Part shown: positions 7,502 through 13,541 of the stretch, in pieces
How the letters are laid out: the number at the start of each line of letters is the position of its first letter
How positions within the stretch are numbered: position 1 is the stretch's first letter
From: a virus
IMG/VR virus record: IMGVR_UViG_3300048589_000477
Span: 1-33,704 of that record
Direction: 5' to 3' (one strand)
Length of the DNA: 33,704 bases
Position numbers and translations under genes: made by a program
Notes under the pieces: model-generated
Told to the model about the DNA's origin: nothing
The model's database searches: none
What the model saw: only the letters and a program-made list of their open reading frames with translations

Positions 7502-7530
7502 GGGGAGGGAGAGCTGGGATCTCCCTCCCC
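7502..7530 (+). terminator. Hairpin terminator, 11-bp perfect stem
   Basis: GGGGAGGGAGA (7502-7512) pairs perfectly with TCTCCCTCCCC (7520-7530) around a 7-nt loop, nine bases after the stop of the 213-aa gene. There is no T-tract. Actinobacterial and actinophage terminators often lack one, so termination or mRNA 3'-end protection is likely. The start box of the next gene abuts it. Confidence 0.6.
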
Positions 7531-7542
7531 GGGAAGGAACCG

Positions 7543-7848
7543 ATGCTCTACACCACTGCCCGCCGTGTAGCTGCGAGCGTAGCTCAAGGCAACGGGTATC
7601 TCTACACCAACAGGGATCTGCGCGAGGTTCTCTACGAGATGGAGACATCTGCGCTCCACGGGCGAGGACTGCCTATCTTTGACTCAGAGTTCACCGCTGT
7701 CCAGCAGGAGCTGCGGTGCCGACAGGAAGGAACCGGAAGTGCCAACACCACGTACGTCCCCGCAGTTCGAAGTCGCGCTATGGATGATGCGAAAGCACGT
7801 CGATCCGCGAGTCATCATCTCCTACCTGGAGCGCGAGGTTCAGCGTGA
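7543..7848 (+). CDS. Hypothetical protein (101 aa) overlapping the next gene
   Basis: ATG at 7543 has a start-associated box GGGAAGGAACCG directly upstream. The first ~60 residues (TTARRVAASVAQGNGYLYTNRDLREVLYEMETS...FDSEFTAVQQELR) look like an ordinary helical protein. The last ~35 (RSRAMDDAKARRSASHHLLPGARG) are low-complexity and read like out-of-frame sequence over the following gene. The 110-bp overlap with the gene starting at 7739 is unusually long for this phage, where overlaps are 1-35 bp. A frameshift, sequencing error or real nested arrangement could explain it. No family recognised. Confidence 0.5.
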   Translation: MLYTTARRVAASVAQGNGYLYTNRDLREVLYEMETSALHGRGLPIFDSEFTAVQQELRCRQEGTGSANTTYVPAVRSRAMDDAKARRSASHHLLPGARGSA

Positions 7849-7975
7849 CCCCACCATCGCGATGACCCCGATGAAGGCCGCGAGCTTCCGTTTCCAGCGC
7901 GAAATGGCGAAGATCGGTGAAGGCCTCAAGATGATCTCCGACGCCATCGAGAGCGTCCCAGGAGGATCCCGATGA
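7739..7975 (+). CDS. Hypothetical helical protein (78 aa)
   Basis: The GTG at 7739 is chosen because a full start-associated box (AGGAAGGAACCGGAA) precedes it; an upstream start in the same frame (7679) would have no such site. The product is helical (FEVALWMMRKHVDPRVIISYLEREV...ASFRFQREMAKIGEGLKMISDAIESV) with no cysteine or membrane segment. It ends in an ATGA overlap with the next gene. Unknown family. Confidence 0.65.
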   Translation: MPTPRTSPQFEVALWMMRKHVDPRVIISYLEREVQRDPTIAMTPMKAASFRFQREMAKIGEGLKMISDAIESVPGGSR

Positions 7976-8229
7976 GGAAGACCACGTCGTACCTTCTCTC
8001 GGTCAACACGATCGAGAATCCTAACCCGATCGCCGACGCTCTGATCGCTGCCTACCCGGGAGAGGTTGAGGCCTCTGGAGTGGGCAGGCAACGTGCCTTC
8101 ATACGCTTCCGTGCCAGCTCGCCGGAAGAGGCGATCAAGGTCGCCGAGTCCATGCGGATCTCCCGGGAGTGGGAGCTCTCGTTCGGGTACGGCGTCCACA
8201 AGAAGGTGATCCGCCGTGGGAGTCGCTGA
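7972..8229 (+). CDS. Hypothetical protein (85 aa)
   Basis: ATG overlaps the previous stop (ATGA) and sits behind a strong AGGAGG box at about 7959-7964, so expression should be high. The small alpha/beta protein has a SSPEEAIKVAESMRISREWELSFGYGVHKKVIRRG end; the alternation of strands and one amphipathic helix resembles small ferredoxin-like phage proteins, but I recognise no family. It belongs to a run of short coupled genes between 7543 and 8978. Confidence 0.7.
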   Translation: MRKTTSYLLSVNTIENPNPIADALIAAYPGEVEASGVGRQRAFIRFRASSPEEAIKVAESMRISREWELSFGYGVHKKVIRRGSR

Positions 8230-8266
8230 CACGTCTGTCCCTGCATTCGGAAGGAAGACCACAGGG

Positions 8267-8647
8267 ATGCTCGCCCGAAAGAAGTGGCAGATCAACACTA
8301 TCGCCGCTCTGGAGCTCGTCTTTCAGGAGCGGTGCGCGCAGATGGAGAAGCACGGTGAGGCGATGCGACACCTCCCGGATGGCACGGGTCCTGACGTCAA
8401 GTGGATTCCGCAGCTTCTCGAGAACGCGCAGGAGCTGCAGGAATCGTTCCGCGTTGACTACGACACCCGGCGAGCCGATCCGGAGGGAGACTATGGGCAA
8501 CTGACTCGGATGCACCTCGTCCGGGAAGAGCTGGCAGAGGCTTTCGAGTTGGATGGCGACGACCCCGAGTTCCTCGCCGAGATCTGCCAGGTCGCAGCTC
8601 TGTGCGTTCAGTGGATGGAGTACAAGCTCGAGGGAAGGAACGCCTAA
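8267..8647 (+). CDS. MazG-like helical protein, possible nucleotide pyrophosphohydrolase
   Basis: About 126 residues from ATG 8267, preceded by GGAAGGAAG. An in-frame GTG at 8216 with GAAGGTGAT upstream is a realistic longer start that would overlap the previous gene by 14 bp. The layout VFQERCAQMEKHGEAMRHLPDGTGP ... LVREELAEAFELDGDDPEFLAEICQVAALCVQWMEYKL has the two-helix EExxE...ExxD-like acidic pattern of all-alpha NTP pyrophosphohydrolases (MazG/DUF550 type). Those proteins hydrolyse NTPs or dNTPs and could shape the pool in a phage using non-canonical thymidine. The assignment rests on pattern only. Confidence 0.6.
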   Translation: MLARKKWQINTIAALELVFQERCAQMEKHGEAMRHLPDGTGPDVKWIPQLLENAQELQESFRVDYDTRRADPEGDYGQLTRMHLVREELAEAFELDGDDPEFLAEICQVAALCVQWMEYKLEGRNA

Positions 8648-8835
8648 TGGCTCACGAGACCAATGTAACCATCCGCCACGAGGCCACGGATCGAAAGGTC
8701 GGTCTGTCTCTAAACGATCTCCGGAACTTCGTCGAGGACGCCTACGACAAAGGTGCTACCGGGCTAGAGAAGGTGAAGTCGACAACGGGATTCCGCAGCC
8801 AGCTTCAGGCACTAGAAGTCAAGATGGAGGACTGA
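8647..8835 (+). CDS. Hypothetical small protein (62 aa)
   Basis: ATG 8647 shares a base with the previous TAA stop; GGGAAGGAACG lies just upstream. The product is hydrophilic, with a likely helix (LSLNDLRNFVEDAYDKGATGLEKVKSTT) and no cysteines. It ends one base into the next start. Similar short proteins are common in actinophage accessory regions; I recognise no function. Confidence 0.7.
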   Translation: MAHETNVTIRHEATDRKVGLSLNDLRNFVEDAYDKGATGLEKVKSTTGFRSQLQALEVKMED

Positions 8836-8978
8836 TGCCTACCTTCGCTGAGCTCGCAGGGATCGAGATCGAGGAGGTAGGCCGGTACGGATGCCCGGTC
8901 TGCGCAAAACGCTTCGAAACGTTGAGAGACAAGCGGATCCACCTCAAGTCGGAACACCCCAGGATCAAGAAGTCCTAG
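8835..8978 (+). CDS. C2H2 zinc-finger mini-protein (47 aa)
   Basis: ATG overlaps the previous TGA. The protein holds one classical C2H2 finger: C20-x2-C23-x12-H36-x4-H41 (CPVCAKRFETLRDKRIHLKSEH) with hydrophobic residues between, preceded by an acidic helix (FAELAGIEIEEVGRYG) and followed by a basic tail (PRIKKS). Zinc fingers of this type bind DNA, RNA or protein. It is the last gene before a strong terminator at 8982-9018. Partner and role are unknown; a small regulator or host-interaction factor is possible. Confidence 0.8.
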   Translation: MPTFAELAGIEIEEVGRYGCPVCAKRFETLRDKRIHLKSEHPRIKKS

Positions 8979-8981
8979 GAC

Positions 8982-9018
8982 AGCCGATCCCCGGAACTAC
9001 GAGTTTCGGGGATCGGCT
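8982..9018 (+). terminator. Hairpin terminator, 16-bp stem
   Basis: AGCCGATCCCCGGAAC (8982-8997) pairs with GTTTCGGGGATCGGCT (9003-9018), one G-T wobble, 5-nt loop, starting three bases after the stop at 8978. It is followed by TTACTCTTCT, a weak T-rich tail. Its last base is the first base of promoter repeat 2, so one unit ends exactly where the next begins. Confidence 0.8.
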
Positions 9019-9073
9019 TTACTCTTCTGTGGATCCAGAGTAGCCTCGTTCTTGTTGGGCCGCTGGGGCTCAA
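9018..9073 (+). promoter_or_regulatory. Promoter/leader repeat, copy 2 of 4
   Basis: TTTACT (9018-9023), 17-bp spacer, TAGCCT (9041-9046), then the invariant 19-nt leader block with its TGGGCC/GGCTCA hairpin. It is flush with the terminator on its left and drives the DUF6011 gene at 9097, whose ribosome-binding site GGAACCGGAGG follows. Confidence 0.65.
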
Positions 9074-9096
9074 CTCCGCGGAACCGGAGGTACGCG

Positions 9097-9600
9097 ATGC
9101 AGACCACCACTCGACTCGCGACCGAGAAGCAGTTCTCCTTCCTCGTCCAACTCGTCAACGAGCGTCCCGGCGCCAAGACGTACGTCGACACTCAGCTCGC
9201 CGCGAACGGCGTCTCCCACCCACGGGAGCTCTCCGTGAGCGAGATGAGCAACGTGATCGGGGTCGTCCTCGACATGCCGAAGACGTCGAAGAAGCCGGAG
9301 ACGTCAGAGGAGCCGGAAGCTGGCGTCTACCGACGCAACGACGGTGAGCTCTTCCGAGTCTACTTCGGCCAGCAGTCCGGCCACATGCTCGCCAAGCACA
9401 TCCGCTTCCTTGAAGGCGAGGTCGACTACATGTACTCGGGAGCGGCACGTCTGGTCGTCAAGAACGCCGTGCGCCTCTCGCTCGAGGAGGTCGGCCAGCT
9501 CGGCGTCGCCTCCGGATCGTGCCTCGTCTGCGGCCGCAGGCTCGACGATCCCGAGTCCGTCGACCGAGGAATCGGCCCGGTCTGCGCAGCGAAGTATTGA
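9097..9600 (+). CDS. DUF6011 domain protein (167 aa)
   Basis: ATG 9097 after GGAACCGGAGG. The C-terminus CLVCGRRLDDPESVDRGIGPVCAAKY is the DUF6011 signature, a four-cysteine-type knuckle (CxxCGRxLxDPxSxxRGIGPxC) likely to bind zinc. The N-terminal part (TEKQFSFLVQLVNERPGAKTYVDTQLAANGVSHPRELSVSEMSNVIGVVLDM) is helical and resembles a domain often found in phage DNA-interacting proteins. The middle (EAGVYRRNDGELFRVYFGQQSGHMLAKHI) is beta-rich. The family is widespread in actinophages with no established function. It is the only gene between promoter repeat 2 and the next terminator, so it is a monocistronic unit. Confidence 0.85.
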   Translation: MQTTTRLATEKQFSFLVQLVNERPGAKTYVDTQLAANGVSHPRELSVSEMSNVIGVVLDMPKTSKKPETSEEPEAGVYRRNDGELFRVYFGQQSGHMLAKHIRFLEGEVDYMYSGAARLVVKNAVRLSLEEVGQLGVASGSCLVCGRRLDDPESVDRGIGPVCAAKY

Positions 9601-9605
9601 TCAGA

Positions 9606-9639
9606 AGTCGGGGTTCTCGGTTCGCTGAGAACCCCGACT
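9606..9639 (+). terminator. Hairpin terminator, 13-bp perfect stem
   Basis: AGTCGGGGTTCTC (9606-9618) pairs perfectly with GAGAACCCCGACT (9627-9639) around an 8-nt loop, five bases after the DUF6011 stop. The right arm's last base starts promoter repeat 3, the same flush arrangement as at 9018. Confidence 0.8.
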
Positions 9640-9694
9640 AGCGTTCTCTCCAGATACAGAGTAACCTCGCTCTCGTTGGGCCGCTGGGGCTCAA
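9639..9694 (+). promoter_or_regulatory. Promoter/leader repeat, copy 3 of 4
   Basis: TAGCGT (9639-9644), 17-bp spacer, TAACCT (9662-9667), then the invariant 19-nt leader block. The leader hairpin is followed by GGAAGGAACCGGAACC and the DUF932 gene start at 9719. The upstream hexamer differs from copies 1 and 2 (TTTACT) but matches copy 4. Confidence 0.65.
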
Positions 9695-9718
9695 CTCCGA
9701 CCGGAAGGAACCGGAACC

Positions 9719-10714
9719 ATGGGACACGCGCTCGACATCACCGACGGCCAGGCCAGTTTCGTCTCTGCTCACACGATGGGCTGGCACCAGCTCGGCCAGC
9801 TTCTCGACCACTCCTTCACGGCCGAGGAGGCCATGAAGGAGGGACACCTCGGAGGATGGAACGTCCGGAAGGTTCCGGTGTCCGCCGACCTCCCCGACGG
9901 CACCAGACTCCCCATCGCGGGCATGAACGCGGTCGTTCGCGACAACCCGGTGCGGAAGGGACAGATCGACGTCCTCTCTCGATCCAACGTCTCAGACGGC
10001 TTTCAGATCATCCAGAACGAGCAGCACGCTGGTCTTCTCAACGCTCTCGTCGACGAGTCCGGTGCGCACTTCGATACCGCCGGAGCACTCTACGGCGGCA
10101 GCCAGGTCTTCATCACCATGAAGCTCCCAGGGCACATCAACGTCGGTGGTGTCGACCCGATTGACACCTACATCGCTGCGATCAACTCGCACGACGGTTC
10201 GATGTCCTTCACCCTCATGGTGACGCCAATCCGCGTGGTGTGCGCCAACACGCTCAACCTGGCCTTCGAGAACAAGTCGCACATCTTCCGGATCCGCCAC
10301 ACCTCCGGCGCGGAGGCTGCTCTTCACAGCAAGGCTCGGGAGGCTCTCGACCTCACGTTCAACTACCTGGATGGCTTCCAGGAAGAGGCCGACCGTCTTG
10401 TCAACACGACGATGACGCAGATGAAGTTCGAGTCGATCCTGGCTCGGGAGTTCTTCCCAGGTGAGGACGCTTCGCAGGCTGCGTTCACTCGTTCGACGAA
10501 GAAGATCGAGGAGATGGTCCAGCTCTTCGCCGATGCTGGCACCCAGAAGGGGATCCGCGACACCGCGTGGGCAGGCATGAACGCCATGACCGAGTGGTAC
10601 GACCACTTCTCCCCGACGCGTGGCGACGACAAGGACAACAGCCGCGCTCAGAAGGCTCTGTTCGACCCGAGCTACAAGGAGCACGCTCGCAAGCTGATGC
10701 TCCAGTACGTCTGA
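9719..10714 (+). CDS. DUF932 domain protein (phage/plasmid-like, TIGR03299 type)
   Basis: 331 residues. The opening (GHALDITDGQASFVSAHTMGWHQLGQLLDHSFTAEEAM...WNVRKVPV), the central VNVGGVDPIDTYIAAINSHDGSMSFTLMVTPIRVVCANTLNLA and the C-terminal WAGMNAMTEWYDHFSP block match the DUF932 family found in many phages and plasmids. Homologues often sit near replication or recombination genes; no biochemical role is established. It has its own promoter repeat with an optimal AAGGAACCGGAACC start box and is followed by a terminator at 10729, so it is likely an abundant monocistronic early product. Full length for the family. Confidence 0.88.
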   Translation: MGHALDITDGQASFVSAHTMGWHQLGQLLDHSFTAEEAMKEGHLGGWNVRKVPVSADLPDGTRLPIAGMNAVVRDNPVRKGQIDVLSRSNVSDGFQIIQNEQHAGLLNALVDESGAHFDTAGALYGGSQVFITMKLPGHINVGGVDPIDTYIAAINSHDGSMSFTLMVTPIRVVCANTLNLAFENKSHIFRIRHTSGAEAALHSKAREALDLTFNYLDGFQEEADRLVNTTMTQMKFESILAREFFPGEDASQAAFTRSTKKIEEMVQLFADAGTQKGIRDTAWAGMNAMTEWYDHFSPTRGDDKDNSRAQKALFDPSYKEHARKLMLQYV

Positions 10715-10728
10715 CCCGATGCACCGTT

Positions 10729-10763
10729 GAGACGGGAGGGGAGCAGCCCTCTCCTCCCGTCTC
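10729..10763 (+). terminator. Hairpin terminator, 15-bp stem
   Basis: GAGACGGGAGGGGAG (10729-10743) pairs with CTCTCCTCCCGTCTC (10749-10763), one G-T wobble, 5-nt loop, 15 bases after the DUF932 stop. There is no T-tract, as for the other hairpins of this arm. Confidence 0.7.
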
Positions 10764-10786
10764 CGGACCGAACGACAGGAACCGCT

Positions 10787-10975
10787 ATGCGTCTCACATC
10801 TCGAGCCTGGAAGATCCTCTCCTCGGCTTGCCTCCTTGCTTCCCTCTCCGCCGTTTTCTGGGGAGCTACTGCTCCCACGTGGAACGGTAGAACCATCGCT
10901 GCAATCAGCATCGGCGTCTTCGGCGTTCTCGGAGCTGCCGAGTTCTGGATTCGTTCTCAGAACGGATTCCGGTAA
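10787..10975 (+). CDS. Small membrane protein (62 aa)
   Basis: ATG 10787 follows CGACAGGAACCGCT, a version of the start box. Two hydrophobic segments (ILSSACLLASLSAVFWGAT, and TIAAISIGVFGVLGAAEFW) separated by a short polar turn predict a two-pass membrane hairpin with a basic N-terminus and C-terminus (MRLTSRAWK..., RSQNGFR), hence both ends probably cytoplasmic. The family is unrecognised. In an early region such proteins may act in superinfection exclusion or host takeover, which is inference. The gene is followed by promoter repeat 4. Confidence 0.7.
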   Translation: MRLTSRAWKILSSACLLASLSAVFWGATAPTWNGRTIAAISIGVFGVLGAAEFWIRSQNGFR

Positions 10976-10980
10976 AGGAC

Positions 10981-11035
10981 TAGCGTTCTCTCCAGACACA
11001 GAGTAGCATCGTTCTTGTTGGGCCGCTGGGGCTCA
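10981..11035 (+). promoter_or_regulatory. Promoter/leader repeat, copy 4 of 4
   Basis: TAGCGT (10981-10986), 17-bp spacer, TAGCAT (11004-11009; the closest of the four to a TATAAT-type -10), then the invariant 19-nt leader block and hairpin. It begins six bases after the upstream stop and drives the gene at 11056, whose start box is GGAAGAAGGAACC. Confidence 0.65.
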
Positions 11036-11055
11036 CGGAACCGGAAGAAGGAACC

Positions 11056-11346
11056 ATGAACGTTCGCGAGATGATCGAGATTCTCTCTGAGATGGACCCC
11101 GACGCGGAGGTCCGGCTGGCCACGCAGCCGAACTGGCCTCTCCAGTCCACCGTCGCGGGCATCGCTTCGAGCGAGATGGTCTACTCGAACCAGGCTTGCT
11201 CGGAGCACGGCCACTTCGACTGCGAAGAGTGCGTCAACGAAGCTCTCGAGCTGTCGGGCGACAACTTCGTCTGGATCGCCGAGGGAAGCCAGTGCAGCAA
11301 CCCGTACGCTCCTCGCGGCGTGTGGTACGCAGCTCGGGAGAACTGA
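11056..11346 (+). CDS. Hypothetical protein (96 aa)
   Basis: Starts MNVREMIEILSEMDPDAEVRLATQPNWPL, a pattern I have seen in many small actinophage proteins without known function. The middle carries CSEHGHFDCEEC and a later Cys, a possible His/Cys metal site. The first helix plus the strand DAEVRLAT suggests a small alpha/beta fold. Own promoter repeat upstream and a 12-bp terminator downstream make it a monocistronic unit. The ATG sits behind AAGAAGGAACC. Confidence 0.75.
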   Translation: MNVREMIEILSEMDPDAEVRLATQPNWPLQSTVAGIASSEMVYSNQACSEHGHFDCEECVNEALELSGDNFVWIAEGSQCSNPYAPRGVWYAAREN

Positions 11347-11355
11347 TCTCCATCT

Positions 11356-11387
11356 CCCCGGGAGGCGCATCCCTCCGCCTCCCGGGG
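11356..11387 (+). terminator. Hairpin terminator, 12-bp perfect stem
   Basis: CCCCGGGAGGCG (11356-11367) pairs with CGCCTCCCGGGG (11376-11387), 8-nt loop, nine bases after the stop of the 96-aa gene. It is followed by ACTACGCTTCTCC, loosely like the start of repeats 3 and 4, but no matching -10 follows. Confidence 0.7.
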
Positions 11388-11418
11388 ACTACGCTTCTCC
11401 CCGAGGGGACCCCAGGAA

Positions 11419-11447
11419 CCGAACAGACAAGGAACCGGAATCATGTC
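11419..11447 (+). repeat. 29-bp direct repeat around a start codon, copy A
   Basis: The 29 bases here, containing GAACAGACAAGGAACC, the rest of the start box, the ATG at 11443 and the next four bases, are identical to those at 11999-12027. The repeat covers the untranslated leader and ribosome-binding site, not coding sequence, so it looks like a maintained expression signal. Confidence 0.8.
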
Positions 11448-11982
11448 ACTCGCACGCATCTACACGACCAAGAAGTCCCGCAAGATCTGGACCTGCTCTA
11501 GCTGCGGCACCACCATCCCCGTCGGCAGCCCAGTGATCTCTTTCACCGTCGGTTTCCGCGGAATTGAGCAGCGCCGTTGCGCCGACAAGCCTGGTTGCTA
11601 CCCCAAGCCGAGCGAGCGAGAGTCTTCGCTTGTCTCCTCCATCTACGCTGCTCAGGAGGACTTGGACCTAAGCTCGCTCGATTCGGTAGAAGACGTCCAG
11701 TCTGCTCTCGAGGATGTCGCCAACGTTTGTGACGAAGTCGCTTCGGAGTACGAGTCCAACGAGATGTACGACATCAATCCAGACCTCCAGGAGCGCGCCG
11801 AAATGATCCGTTCTGCCGAAGACGAGTTGCGTAACTGGGAGCCGGATTCCGACGAGCCGGAAACGACCGAGGGGGAGATGTCCGAGGACGACCTCGCAGC
11901 TTTCGCTCAGGAGCACGAGGACTGGCTCGACGAGATTCGAGCCTCCGCCCAGGAGGTCGTCGACTCCATCGAACTTCCGTAA
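11443..11982 (+). CDS. Zinc-ribbon-like acidic protein (179 aa)
   Basis: The N-terminal ~55 residues contain CSSC (residues 18-21) followed by two more cysteines (CADKPGC), a likely zinc ribbon within a basic region (TTKKSRKIWTCSSCGTTIPVG). The rest is strongly acidic and helical (LDLSSLDSVEDVQSALEDVANVCDEVASEYES..., EGEMSEDDLAAFAQEHEDWLDEI). This basic-ribbon plus acidic-tail design is common in phage proteins that touch host RNA polymerase or nucleic acid, but no specific family is recognised. The start lies in the 29-bp repeat shared with the next gene, so the pair is probably co-regulated. Confidence 0.75.
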   Translation: MSLARIYTTKKSRKIWTCSSCGTTIPVGSPVISFTVGFRGIEQRRCADKPGCYPKPSERESSLVSSIYAAQEDLDLSSLDSVEDVQSALEDVANVCDEVASEYESNEMYDINPDLQERAEMIRSAEDELRNWEPDSDEPETTEGEMSEDDLAAFAQEHEDWLDEIRASAQEVVDSIELP

Positions 11983-11998
11983 TCCGCTAGCGTATCCT

Positions 11999-12027
11999 CC
12001 GAACAGACAAGGAACCGGAATCATGTC
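11999..12027 (+). repeat. 29-bp direct repeat around a start codon, copy B
   Basis: Identical to 11419-11447 and placed the same way over the ribosome-binding site and ATG (12023) of the DUF2786 gene. The 16-bp gap upstream contains CTAGCGT, like the -35-like hexamer of repeats 3 and 4, but no clear -10. Confidence 0.8.
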
Positions 12028-13138
12028 CAAGAAGTACACCGCCGTCCTGAGCGACGGAACCGAGATCTCCCGCGCACGGAAGGACGCAGCTCTCAAGGCT
12101 GCCAAGGAGTCCGGTCAGTCGTGGATCCTCTACTCCCCGTCCGGGGCAGTCCTTGCCCAAGAGACGGTCGAGGAGAGCGACGACGTCAGCGACCGCACCA
12201 ACTGCAAGGAGTGTGGATCTCCGCTCTCCGAGCACACCTGGTCCGGCTCGCAGGCCTCGCACCTCTGCCCGCAGGGTCGTACCGAGTTCAACCCTGCCGA
12301 CGAGACGTTCGAGCAGCCCGAGGAGGAGCCGACCGAAGCTGCGGCTGACGAGGCCACCCTCGAGGACGACGAGGCTCTCCAGGAGGAGCCGAAGGCCTCC
12401 AAGCCGGTCGACATCGAGCGCATGAAGCGCAAGATCTCTCTCCTGCTGGCGAAGGCCGAGCGGACCGAGAACGAGCACGAGCGAGACACCTTCTCTGCTG
12501 CGGCCGAGAAGATGATGATCCGACTTGGCATCTCCGTCGCCGAGCTGGAGGCAGCCGGGGAGGTCAAGCCGGAGAAGATCGTTGAAGCGAAGCGCACCTT
12601 CCCTGGCAACTACTCGATCTCGATGATTCCGTTCACCTGCATGGTGGCGCAGGGATTCGGTCACATCACCATTCTCCAGTCGAAGACGTCTGGCCTGGCG
12701 CGAAACGCGCACATCATCGGCCAGGAGTCCGACGTGGAACAGTTCTGCCGGCTGCTTGACTCCCTCTCCCTCCAGGTGACATCGGCTCTGCACTCCTGGC
12801 AGAAGGAGAACCGCGCCTCCCGTCGAGGTTTGACCGACATGCAGAAGTACCTGCAGCACCGCTCCTTCATCGAGGGGTTCGGTCAGCGTGTGGGATCGCG
12901 GCTCGCCGAGCGTCGCCACGACGAGGAGAAGGACGTCTCCACCGGTGGTGCACTGGTCCTCGCTGGCAAGGACGCTCGGACCAAGGACTGGATCGAGGAG
13001 ACATACGGCCAGCTGAAGGAGTCGGAGAGCCGTCGGAGGTACTCCTCGATCGGGAACGCGGCTGGCTGGTCCGCCGGAGCTACCGCTCGCCTCGGCGAGG
13101 ACGCCGTCGAGGGTACTCGAAAGGAGATCAAGGCGTGA
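12023..13138 (+). CDS. DUF2786 domain protein (371 aa)
   Basis: Three regions. Residues 1-~75: small basic domain (SKKYTAVLSDGTEISRARKDAALKAAKESGQSWILYSP) plus a CKECGSPLSEHTW knuckle with a possible zinc site. Residues ~80-130: acidic linker. Residues ~133-180 are the DUF2786 helical domain (DIERMKRKISLLLAKAERTENEHERDTFSAAAEKMMIRLGI), followed by the usual ~150-residue companion domain (FPGNYSISMIPFTCMVAQGFGH...FCRLLDSL...RRGLTDMQKYLQHRSFIEGFGQRVGSRL). Function of the family is not established. It has the shared start signal with the preceding gene and overlaps the next start. Confidence 0.85.
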   Translation: MSKKYTAVLSDGTEISRARKDAALKAAKESGQSWILYSPSGAVLAQETVEESDDVSDRTNCKECGSPLSEHTWSGSQASHLCPQGRTEFNPADETFEQPEEEPTEAAADEATLEDDEALQEEPKASKPVDIERMKRKISLLLAKAERTENEHERDTFSAAAEKMMIRLGISVAELEAAGEVKPEKIVEAKRTFPGNYSISMIPFTCMVAQGFGHITILQSKTSGLARNAHIIGQESDVEQFCRLLDSLSLQVTSALHSWQKENRASRRGLTDMQKYLQHRSFIEGFGQRVGSRLAERRHDEEKDVSTGGALVLAGKDARTKDWIEETYGQLKESESRRRYSSIGNAAGWSAGATARLGEDAVEGTRKEIKA

Positions 13139-13422
13139 TGGGGCAGTCTGGAGGAAGATCCTCTCGCCACCCCAACGGTCGGGGAGCCGAACAGCGAGCC
13201 ACCCACCGGCAGAGAGATTTGATCGACCCTCCATCCTCGGGAGAAGGAATCTTCGTCGAAGAGCAGACGCGAGCTGCGCTCCGGCAGGCAGAGGCGGAAC
13301 GGAAGCAGAACCGACGGGACACCGCCAAGTTCTTCGCTCTGCTCGGAGGGCTGGTCCTGGCCTGGACCGTCTTCAGCGTCTGCCTCGGGATCTGGATCAG
13401 CTCCTTGCTGGGTCTGATCTAG
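13138..13422 (+). CDS. Small membrane-anchored protein (94 aa), last rightward gene
   Basis: ATG at 13138 overlaps the previous TGA; GTG 13135 is one codon upstream in the same frame and equally possible, with AAGGAGAT upstream. Residues 1-65 are hydrophilic and Arg/Gln-rich (AALRQAEAERKQNRRDTAKF, helical), followed by one C-terminal transmembrane segment (FFALLGGLVLAWTVFSVCLGIWISSLLGLI). A tail-anchored topology with the bulk in the cytoplasm is expected. No family recognised. The 119-bp gap after it holds two dyads and separates it from the convergent late genes. Confidence 0.75.
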   Translation: MGQSGGRSSRHPNGRGAEQRATHRQRDLIDPPSSGEGIFVEEQTRAALRQAEAERKQNRRDTAKFFALLGGLVLAWTVFSVCLGIWISSLLGLI

Positions 13423-13465
13423 CCGAGATCTTCCTTCTCCGAGCCGAGATATCTCCCCGCACCCG

Positions 13466-13487
13466 CTTACACCGGGATCGGTATAAG
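13466..13487. other. Imperfect 9-bp dyad in the convergent gap
   Basis: CTTACACCG and CGGTATAAG are inverted with one mismatch around GGAT. It precedes the strong terminator at 13494. It could be an operator-like site or a secondary hairpin; there is no gene start close by, so a role is unclear. Confidence 0.35.
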
Positions 13488-13493
13488 GGAAGC

Positions 13494-13532
13494 GAGAGAC
13501 CCCGCTCTAGCCTTTCCAGAGCGGGGTCTCTC
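13494..13532. terminator. Bidirectional terminator between converging arms
   Basis: GAGAGACCCCGCTCT (13494-13508) pairs perfectly over 15 bp with AGAGCGGGGTCTCTC (13518-13532); loop of 9 nt. It lies between the last rightward gene (stop 13422) and the last leftward gene (stop 13542), so it can stop transcription from both sides. Confidence 0.85.
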
Positions 13533-13541
13533 AGTAGTTGT

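Noticed and set aside
11386-11418. Fifth copy of the promoter/leader repeat
   Set aside because: ACTACGCTTCTCC resembles the start of copies 3 and 4, but no -10-like hexamer at 17 bp and no 19-nt leader block follow.
11987-13234. 415-codon open frame on the minus strand
   Set aside because: It is antisense to the DUF2786 gene; Leu/Arg/Gly-rich and lacking any recognisable motif.
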